Below the pieces are notes generated by a model. The model was not told where the DNA came from, searched no databases, and worked only from the letters and a program-made list of their open reading frames with translations. Shown one piece after another: positions 55,501-64,000 of a stretch of 64,000 nucleotides of DNA. Source of the stretch: Thuidium tamariscinum. Taxonomy: Eukaryota; Streptophyta; Bryopsida; Hypnales; Thuidiaceae. Location of the stretch: the NCBI GenBank assembly GCA_947034885.2, contig OX344752.2:13826001-13890000 (forward strand). The letters are read 5' to 3'. Position 1 is the stretch's first letter. Every line of letters begins with the position of its first letter. The translations under genes were made by a program, and so were the position numbers.

Positions 55501-57190
55501 AGTTTTGTTCTCGATGTGTTGATTTGCAACTGGTTTGGTACGTCACAATCCTTCCTCCTGATTGTTATGCACAGTATCTTGTCAACGTGATTTCTCTTTG
55601 AACTGATTTTGGTGATCTACATACAATCTTCTTTGTAATGAATATTTTAAACCTCAAAATCTTCGATGTATAGAAGAGAGCACGCTTGTGCTTGAAATTC
55701 TTACGTCTTACTGCTTAAAGCGTTGAAAACAATAGTCGTTTTAGCGTATGAAATACTGAAATTCGGTTGTATTGACGAGAGAAAAGTTGATGAGAAGCTT
55801 GAGATTCGTGATCAGGGAACTAAGAGGATGACTTTGAATTGCTCAGGGATCTGGGCTGGAATGAAGACAGTGAACTACTTTGATGGGAAGACGTACAATT
55901 GGGTTGGGGTGAGTCAGCAGAAGACAATTATTGATAAGGTATGCCTGCAATTCTTATCCCTTCCACCTTTCCTCTTGTAGTGACTTAAGCTTGACCTCAA
56001 TCCGGCGACGCTCTTAAGCCTGTACTCCTAGCTCAAACTACACAATCCAACACCAGCATGTTAAGTAGGTATTAACGTGAAACTACGGGTATTAATTCTT
56101 TTTTTGAATTTGCGTCCAGGCACGGCGGGCTCTTGGGCAGTTCACTCCGGCCTTCTGGGATAAGGATGAATGGAATGCACTACAAGGTCCATGGCGGTTT
56201 CTGGAAGTCCTTGCATGCGGATCGGTGATTCTTTCTGTCGAGGTTATGGGATTTTTCCTCAAGTTCATTCTATGGATCCCGCCTCTGAACCCTCTCAATT
56301 CCTACCGCCTCGCAGTATGGTGGCTAATTGCCAACCCTGCAATTCGAGAGTACAACATGTTTCTAAATGCAAGGTTAGCATGACACTCTCTGTATTCTTG
56401 CACTAATGAATCACATCATTTTCTCTTTTGTAACATAACACATGAAGTGTAGGCAACATTTTTGAGATTCTTGCAAAGAGAAACAATCCTGTTTTTAACC
56501 TCTTGAGGCCTACTGTGTAGATGATTTCTTATAACATGTTATCTGGCCTGATGCAGCGGACCTGCTAAGCTCGGTGCATTCTGCTGGCTGGGCATTTCTT
56601 TAGCAATTTTGGAGGCCCTTGTTTGTGTGAAATTTGGACGAGGTATAATTTTCTCAATCATCACATTTCCTGGGGAGTTGCCTGAACAGTGAACCAAGAA
56701 AGGAATTCAGAATTGTCTTGTTTACAATCCTGAGCTCAGATGTGACTCATATTAAACTTATTTATCTTCTTTCATCCAGTCCTTAGTCTACATGTTCGCT
56801 TGTGGGCTCATCCAACTTAGTAGTGGAATAGATTTTTTTGATAGTCAACTAGTCCTTCAATATTTAGGTTTTTTGATTGGTTTGTGCTTAAGTGGAAAGG
56901 AGCAAGCTGTAAGCCTGATGTACATGCTTGCTGTTTCAATTTTCAGTCCCAGATCCTACTTCGTCCTCGAACTTTTGGCAAACATTGCTCTTTTTAACAC
57001 CAAGATACATCATTTTCTATCACTGACTAGACTTTTGTGTGTGTGTGCAGGTCTCTTCCCTGCTCCTGCTCCCAGCCATGTAATCTGGTTCTGGTCAGTG
57101 ATCATTGTAGGCCTTGTGTTGTTTCTGTGTGGTTGGACATACAAAAACACCAAAGCCTCCAAAGAGAAGAACTTAAAGAAGACGTCGTAG
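52522..57190 (+). CDS. PSS1: Phosphatidylserine synthase, base-exchange type (PSS1)
   Basis: Twelve exons: 52522-52715, 53650-53712, 53889-53948, 54157-54247, 54638-54692, 54921-54997, 55164-55280, 55453-55537, 55847-55938, 56120-56373, 56557-56642 and 57051-57190, giving 437 aa. Family motifs appear in order: [58 protein letters not shown], the central [13 protein letters not shown] block (about 224-236), [26 protein letters not shown] and WIPPLNP. This is the eukaryotic PSS family, a multispanning endoplasmic-reticulum enzyme that swaps the head group of phosphatidylethanolamine for serine. About nine hydrophobic segments are visible. The tail is Lys-rich ([12 protein letters not shown]). 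Intron 1 (934 bp) carries a family D element remnant. Serine decarboxylase follows in the same direction. Confidence 0.95.
52854..53061. mobile_element. Family D remnant inside PSS1 intron 1
   Basis: The left end is TA then ACCCCTAAATGACAAG; the right end is the degenerate GGTCCTTTAGGG. The sequence before the right end (TTGCCGTTTTGAAA...CCTTGG) matches the family D end at about 47950-47990. It is about 208 bp and non-coding. It lies wholly within the intron. Confidence 0.5.
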
Positions 57191-59683
57191 AGCAAGGCTG
57201 TAAAATAGCGCAGGTAATCCTTAAGAATCCCACACAATACAGGTCCTCTTCTGGTTACCTGACCTTCACATGCGGTGCTTGAGTGATAACTTGGAGCGGT
57301 TGGTTTGAGAGGCTCTCTCGAAGAAAGAGGATACTTAAACTTTTAGGCACCTGACCCCATCTCCTAACTTATACTGACTCCGGTTGCCAACAGCATCTCA
57401 TCCATTTGGCTAGACTTACGAGCAAGTGGTGGTGGAGGCATGACTTGGCTAAATGTCTACGGCCACTGATCTTTGAATAGAAATGCGGTTGTGGTCACTG
57501 TCGCTTATTTGAGGCTGCAACCTCCCACCTGAAACTTCGTAGGATAATTGTGATGTGATTTTGCCTCAATAAACTTCACTCTTGTCTTCAATTATTTTCC
57601 CAAAACTCTCTACATCCCCCAATAATCCCACTACTATGTATGTTCAATTGCTTAAAGTGAAGAAATTAATATACTCTACCGAGTTTTGTGTACTGTTCAG
57701 TGTTTTTTGGGTGGCCCATGCTAATTCAGGGAGACGTAAAGCACTACAGTACTGCCTTCACTTGGAAATGGAGAAGTACTTAACTGATGGTTAGTGTGCA
57801 CTATGTTGGGGTTCAACCATGGTTTTGCAGATATGGATCTCATTACCTTAGTTGGATGCTTGCATAACAATGTTTGCTTTCTGTTTCACAATTGCATCCC
57901 TCAGAATTTATTCGTGGTTTGCCACAAAATTAGGGTTATGGTAGAAACACCATTCAATTTAAAGTTGTTTCTACTGGTAATAGCTATATTTATTGATGTG
58001 GATGCACAAAAAGGGGTATTCCGTATTGTTTATGAGATTATGCACACAAAATAGATAGACAGGGACATTGTTTTTCCACAAGGTTCGTAGGTATCGTAGG
58101 TCTATCATGTATAAAAATAGAATCATCAGAATATCTAAAAGCCCTTGTGGGGTTCGAAGTTTGGGAGTCCTCGGGGGAACTCGATCTATCAAAGAAATTA
58201 CATCCTTCACTCATCCTGTCCATCTAGTGTCTTCCACAACCGAGCTCCACAACCCTGATAAGCTTTCACAGTTTAATGGTTCCACATATTCCTCATAATT
58301 TCACAGCCACGTGATGCTCTACGAAGATCCAGCCATCGAAGATCTTGACTGGCAAGCGATCGGCAGTATATTTGAGATCCTGCAGAATTTTATTTGAACC
58401 CGTCACTGCAGCTGCTGCTATTGATTTGGTTGATTGATTTCCACTTTTCTGTGGTGCTTGACTCGTTGAGTGGGTATGGCTTGTTCTTTGGTCTTTGTCG
58501 GAGGTTGTGTTTGAGAGACGTCCATAACGTTCATGACGCATTTAGGGTTTATGCAGAATAGAATCGACAGATTACCAGCATTGTGTAGCTAGATCGTCAC
58601 ATCACCTTCAATGTCCGTTTAATTGCGCATCGAGTAGAAAGATTGCAGGTCTCGACATGGCCGTATGCTCCAAGAAGTACCACCGTATTAAAAAATTTGG
58701 TCAGATCTGCTTTTCCGTCGTAATTCTACTTTCGTGCATCAATTTTGCCGCCCGCCATTGCTCGTTGCTCTTCTCACATGGAACTTACAGCTGTAGCAGA
58801 GTTGTACGGAATAATAGGATTACTGGATCGTTACAGTAGTCATAAAGCATTTAGGGTTTGTGCAAAAAATCATCGACACATTGCAAAAACTGTGTAGTAG
58901 CTGGAGAGCGGCTCAGAGCTACTGTCGAAATCGTGCGAGAGGAAACGATGAAGCTGAAACAGAAACCCTAATCCTATATTGGCAGCAGTGCATCCACATG
59001 AGATGGGTGTAATTTGTTTCACATGGAGATCATCACGTTTCTCTTCGCCATTTCTGCAAGTACTGAAGGTGAGACTAGTTCTTGCTGGAATTATCTTCGG
59101 TTGTCTTCAGTGGTGGTTTCTGCTGTGTTTATTGGCATTGAAACCTGTGCACGTCACAACTTTTCTCCAAGTTTCAATGTAGTAACTTTCATTGTAGTTA
59201 CGACTCCCAAGGTGCACGAAATGGTGTCCGGTCACGTTCCCGGCTGATTGCTGTGGGTTTTGTTTGCCCAATGATGGAATTATTACAAATTTCTGCAGAT
59301 ACAGTTGATCCAACATAATAACTTTGCATGAGCCAATTGACAGACCCCATTGATTCTCAGATTCAAATGCATTTACGACATTCATGGCTGTACTTTCGCA
59401 GGAACACATCTTGAGTTCAGTTCTTGACCCTTAGTCACCGGGGACAAGTGGACAAGAAGCAGAAAAGGCCAGCACTGGGTTGTAGGAGTGTGGGACTGTG
59501 GGCTGAAGAAGAATTGGTCTTGCATTTGAATGGTCACAAGGAATCCTGAATCCTTGAAAAGCTGCCACAAAATTGAGCTTGGATCCTACTGCACCGCAGG
59601 ACAGTGCAGATTCCTCGCTGGACATTCTATGAAGGTGGATCTCACATCTTGCCCGGCCAGGCCACTTGTGGCTGGCCGGTATG
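57191..59683. other. PSS1 3' UTR and intergenic space
   Basis: The candidate PSS1 poly(A) signal is at 57568. A diverged direct repeat of about 60 bp (GCATTTAGGGTTTATGCA at about 58538; GCATTTAGGGTTTGTGCA at about 58848) occurs in a moderately GC-rich stretch. No exon model could be supported on either strand. Confidence 0.45.
57568..57573 (+). promoter_or_regulatory. Candidate polyadenylation signal for PSS1
   Basis: AATAAA sits 378 bp downstream of the PSS1 stop codon. It is a plausible plant far-upstream or near-upstream element, but only a candidate. Confidence 0.3.
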
Positions 59684-59685
59684 TA

Positions 59686-60016
59686 AGGTAAGAGGTCCTA
59701 TAATGGACCATCTAAGGGCTGAAACAGAAGTTCAGGGAGGTAAAACTTCTAGAAATATTTTCAGTAAACTTTTCTTGAAAGACAAGTAGAATTGACATCT
59801 AACCCAACGCAAGTCGTTTCATATTTTCCTGAGTTTTGTGGAATTAGTTATCAAATTTTGAAGTTGAAAGGGCATAGGGCTCTAAAATGGTGCCCTAACT
59901 AAAATGTACAATGTCAGTACACTGCTGAAGGCTATGAAAAAGCAACATATCCAAGTACTGTACATTTAAGATAGGACACCATTTTAGAACCCGCTCCATT
60001 TAAGAGCCTTCTACCT
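59686..60016. mobile_element. TA-flanked MITE, family B, copy 2
   Basis: Ends AGGTAAGAGGTCC and GAGCCTTCTACCT, flanked by TA; 331 bp. It is very similar to 17848-18174, sharing TATAATGGACCATCTAAGGG and GAAAGGGCATAGGGCTCTAA. It lies about 850 bp before the serine decarboxylase ATG. Confidence 0.85.
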
Positions 60017-60863
60017 TATTTTATTTTATGGCAATGAAATTCTGTTTCATTTGTTTAAAAAAAAAAAGGTTGGATCTGACAGGGCTACATGTACGGAGGG
60101 AAGTGATAGGCTCGGTGACGCAGGGCTTCTATTACAGTGGCTGGTAACTGCCACGTCTTCAACGGCGACGTCGTCGTGTCGTGCTTCAGTTGACTGTTGC
60201 CAAGGATATTCTGATTCAGGTTCAGTTCCTATCTTACTGCAATAACTTATCCATATGGCGAGTTAATAAGATACTTCAGAAATGTAACAATACCGTCCTT
60301 GACCATTCTTATTGTTGTTGTAGGCTCCGTCCCTGATTGTTTGTTTAAGTTAGATTGCATGAGATCCTTGGTCACACATGAGTCACACGAGATTCATGTG
60401 TGACTGCGTAACCTTACATACTCGTGGGTTTCAGTAAATGACAACTGGAAAAGCAACTGACTTTTCTTCGATGAATGTGATGAATATTCACTGATCAATA
60501 TATGAAGATCTTCCAATTCCAATTCCAAGCAGCTCACGGAATCAGAATGTGAATAATTATTGACTCGATTACACCAGAACATTGGCTTCTTCTAATACGA
60601 TAAATTTTGCCGGCGGTTACAAACGACGGATTCCAGACCATGCAGAGGTGGAATTTCCAGGTAGAATCTTCGCTATAACTTCGCAACTCTGGACCCTTGT
60701 ACAGTGAACACAGTTGTCCCACCGTCCAGTCGTCTTTACATGCTGGTGGCAATTGTTGCTAAATTGCGTGGCGATCTGCGTTTGCTATAGAACTTGTTGC
60801 GACATCTGCGTAAGGGAAGGTGTGATCTTGGCTTGGAGGTGTTTCCTTGCAAGAGGAGGTGAC

Positions 60864-63665
60864 ATGACGAGGAGTGTGGAAGCAGCTGTGCCGAAAGCGG
60901 TGAGTGTGGAGAAAAGCTTCTCAAAGAAATGGACACCATTGTTGGCAGCGGAGCCGTTGCCAGAAGAGATTTCGTTTGACGTCTTGAAGAAGACGGTGCC
61001 TTCGGCTCTAGTGAATGGGCAGAATGGAGAAGCAGGGGACGACGTTGTGGTGGAGCAAACGAAGGACTTTGTGCTCGGGAAGAACATTCATGGGACGTGC
61101 TTGGAAATCACTGAGCCGGAGATGGATGACGAGGTGACGGGAGACAGAGAGGCGTACATGGCGGGCATTCTCGCTCGCTATCGCAAAACGCTCGTGGAGA
61201 AGACCAAGTATCATTTAGGTACTGCGCATACCTGTAAACCAAAAAGTTCATGTTCTTGTGACATTGTAGGTGCGGCGTATGTCTTAACCCTAAAATGCTG
61301 AGAAGTCGCGTCCTACTTACATTTCTGTTCCCATCTTGTGCTGTTGTTTGTCAATATTCTGACCATCCAACGACCCACGTCTTTGATGGTTTTCTTCTGG
61401 TGTAATGTTGACTTTCCTTGTTTTGCATGGTGGCATTCATACTTAGTGTGCCCTGTTAAATCCAGGCCATAGCTTTGATGCTTCTTTTCTGATTGCAGGG
61501 TACCCGTACAATCTTGACTTCGATTATGGAGCTTTGTCACAGCTGCAGCACTTCTCCATTAATAATTTGGGCGATCCGTTCATCGAAAGTAACTACGGAG
61601 TCCATTCCAGACAATTTGAGGTTGGAGTTTTGGACTGGTTTGCCAGGTTGTGGGAGCTCGAGAAAGACGAGTACTGGGGGTACATCACCAACTGTGGTAC
61701 AGAAGGCAACCTACACGGCATTCTTGTGGGGTGAGTATTCGGTCAGCTTTGAAGCTTCCTCATCTCTCGATATGACACAGCCTCTCCAGTTTCAGATGTC
61801 ATTTTGAAATGTTTTGTACCCAAAATTGTCTCATGCTTTGCGTAGCTAGTCGGGAATTTATCTATGGAATGATCTTATCGCTAGTGCTCTGTATCTGTAC
61901 ATATGTATTATTGCATGTTGCAGGCTTAACAATTTGACATGTCTGGAACTTGCAGGAGAGAAGTCTTTCCGGATGGAATTCTGTACGCGTCGAGAGATTC
62001 TCACTATTCGGTGTTCAAAGCTGCTCGCATGTATCGCATGGAAGCCGTGAAGGTGGACACGCTGCTATCTGGAGAGATGGACTGTGCTGATTTCGAGCGC
62101 AAGCTGACGGAACGAAAGGACAAACCCGCCATTTTGAATGTCAACATTGGTGAGTGTCAGTAGAGCTGCAGTTGTGTTTATGACCCTCGATTTTTTCCGC
62201 TCAATGAATGCGTTTGCATCTTGGAAGACAAGTAGCCCTTGTGATTCTGTTTCCCGACCTGGTAACTGCGGTGTGAATGTCCTAGTTAATCTTGATCGTG
62301 TTCGTGCATCATCACGGACATGAGATGTGGGGTCTTTTATTGACTATGCCGTGGATGTAATCGTTTGCACAGGAACGACAGTGAAGGGAGCTGTAGATGA
62401 CTTGGATTTAGTGCTGAAGACTTTAGAGAATGTAGGCTACAACGAGGATCGGTTTTACATCCATGTCGATGGTGCATTATTTGGTCTCATGATGCCGTTC
62501 GTCAGAAGGGTAAGTCTTAATTGTGATTTGCAATGGCATGTAAGTTATCCGATGTGATGCCTGTGAAGGAGTACGAAATGTTAATTGAAGTGTGAACACG
62601 AGTTCTTAGTGCTGGTATTGTCTGGAATGGATTCTACTATTGGCTAATGCTGATAAGCTTTTCACTCGCATACTTCACTCGCGTGACTCATCAATATAAG
62701 TGAGGATACGCTTCTTAATAGGTTTCATTCCATTGATGTCATTATCTTTTGTGCAGGCTCCCAAGGTGACATTCAAGAAGCCCATTGGAAGCGTGAGTGT
62801 GTCTGGCCACAAATTCGTGGGTTGCCCAATGCCTTGTGGAGTACAGATCACCAGGATGAGGCATATCAATGTGTTGTCACAGAATGTGGAGTATCTGGCC
62901 TCTCGAGATGCAACGATTATGGGAAGTCGTAATGGCCACGCCCCACTCTTCCTTTGGTATACGCTGAATCGGAAGGGGTACAGGGGCTTCCAGAAAGAGG
63001 TGCAACGTTGTCTTCGTAACGCTTACTACCTGAAAGAGCGCCTGCGGGAGGCCAAAGTGGGTGTGCTGCTGAATGAGCTCAGCAGCACAGTTGTATTTGA
63101 GAGGCCGTTGGACGAACAATTCATCCTGAAATGGCAGCTGGCTTGCCAGGTTTGTGTACTTGTCTGTTCTAAAAATTATTCCAATTGTTTGATTTGGTGG
63201 ACATTTTCTGGTCATGGGGAATGTCACCTAAAAAAAAGACTCCTATTCTAGTAACCTAATTATCTGTGCGCATTCTGATGTGTTAATGTTGTACCAATCC
63301 TGACTTATTTTGAGCGGATCTTGGTTTTAAAAGTTTGTTGGGATTTATCTTGATTGAGCCGCTCTTCCGTTTATATTGTTACCTGCAATGCCTGAATAAG
63401 TGACATATGTTTCTGGTTACAGGGTAAAATTGCGCATGCCGTGGTAATGCCAAGTGTGACAGTGGAGAAATTAGATGACTTCATCGGCGAATTGATTGAG
63501 GCTCGGAAGCGTGCGTTTCCAGATGGGAATGTTATTGTTCCTTGCATCGTGGAGGAAGTGGGTGCGGAGAACTGTGCTTGCTCTGCTCACCAGAACATTG
63601 CAAGTCTAAAAAGCTCCAAGGAAGAACGAAAGCATTTTTCTTCTTCAAATAGTGTCTCAAAGTAG
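60864..63665 (+). CDS. SDC: Serine decarboxylase (PLP-dependent, group II)
   Basis: Six exons: 60864-61218, 61499-61730, 61956-62149, 62373-62509, 62757-63149 and 63423-63665, giving 517 aa. After a variable N-terminus the protein follows plant serine decarboxylase closely: [81 protein letters not shown] (His212), [14 protein letters not shown] (Asp293) and [15 protein letters not shown] with the PLP lysine Lys325. The plant enzyme is cytosolic and turns serine into ethanolamine for phosphatidylethanolamine and choline synthesis. The older annotation 'histidine decarboxylase' is often attached to this family. The C-terminus has an NCACSAHQN motif and an extra Ser/Lys-rich tail of about 25 residues. 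The start is the first in-frame ATG; no other is available upstream in the exon. Confidence 0.95.
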
Positions 63666-64000
63666 ACCTTCGCTAAAGGACGAGTACAAGGAAAATATTG
63701 ACAATTGGAGCTTACCTGTTATCATAGCCTTCACCGTGCTTTTTGTGGAGATGACCAGCAGGTTCTATTTGAAACAAGACAAAACCCATATAGGAAGTTA
63801 GCATTGCAGGTACTGTTTCTAGAGCAGGAATTTGTGATGATACCGGGGAATCCTTGATGCATGGAACAAGACTTGAAGTATAGGAACACGGGATTTCAAA
63901 ATTGATGATCTCCTGAAGAGGATTTTGTTGTCACCCTCTCTGAAACATCAGAGAAAGCTGGAGTGGAATGCAGAGATGTATTTGTAAGTTGATTAAGAGC
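63666..64000 (+). other. Probable 3' UTR of serine decarboxylase
   Basis: No coding exon was found between the stop codon and the end of the window. A downstream intron in the UTR cannot be excluded. Confidence 0.4.

Noticed and set aside
58068..59409. Possible gene between PSS1 and serine decarboxylase
   Set aside because: Frames are short on both strands, lack consistent splice sites, and overlap a diverged direct repeat.

Overview
The window looks like nuclear DNA of a land plant. Genes are split by GT-AG introns of about 80 to 930 bp. The recognisable products are plant families: REM-type B3, TAXIMIN, mitochondrial gamma carbonic anhydrase, PEX4, ABCC transporter, base-exchange phosphatidylserine synthase and group II serine decarboxylase. 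One intron carries plant-type TTTAGGG telomere-like repeats. Exons are moderately GC-rich, while the spaces between genes are very AT-rich and full of small inverted-repeat elements. A bryophyte or other seed-free plant is plausible, but that is an inference and the species cannot be named from the sequence.

Layout. 0-3.3 kb: minus-strand gene with two B3 domains (3122-1730), preceded on the left by weakly supported minus-strand exons. 3.3-7.9 kb: AT-rich, repeat-bearing. 8.5-9.05 kb: a two-exon TAXIMIN-like cysteine-rich peptide gene (+). 10.76-13.06 kb: five-exon gamma carbonic anhydrase (+) in which the first of the three expected zinc histidines is a threonine. 13-18 kb: AT-rich, with a full-length palindromic CACTA-type element. 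18.9-21.1 kb: PEX4-type ubiquitin-conjugating enzyme (+). 21-31 kb: AT-rich, with tandem arrays, a candidate small minus-strand gene (24125-23460) and a coding relic. 31.5-39.5 kb: twelve-exon ABCC transporter (+) that lacks the N-terminal TMD0. 40-52 kb: AT-rich, with a nearly perfect palindrome of about 790 bp and several transposon-like elements. 52.5-57.2 kb: twelve-exon phosphatidylserine synthase PSS1 (+). 60.9-63.7 kb: six-exon serine decarboxylase (+).

Every exon model for the seven main genes was checked for splice-phase continuity, and in each case the exon lengths sum to an uninterrupted reading frame. The only functional link between neighbours is PSS1 and serine decarboxylase. 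They lie 3.7 kb apart in the same direction, and both act on serine and ethanolamine head-group metabolism. There is no operon-like organisation and I recognise no rRNA, tRNA or CRISPR array. The most unusual structures are the long palindrome at 39984-40776, three families of TA-flanked MITEs that repeatedly sit just upstream of genes, and the zinc-ligand substitution in the gamma carbonic anhydrase.
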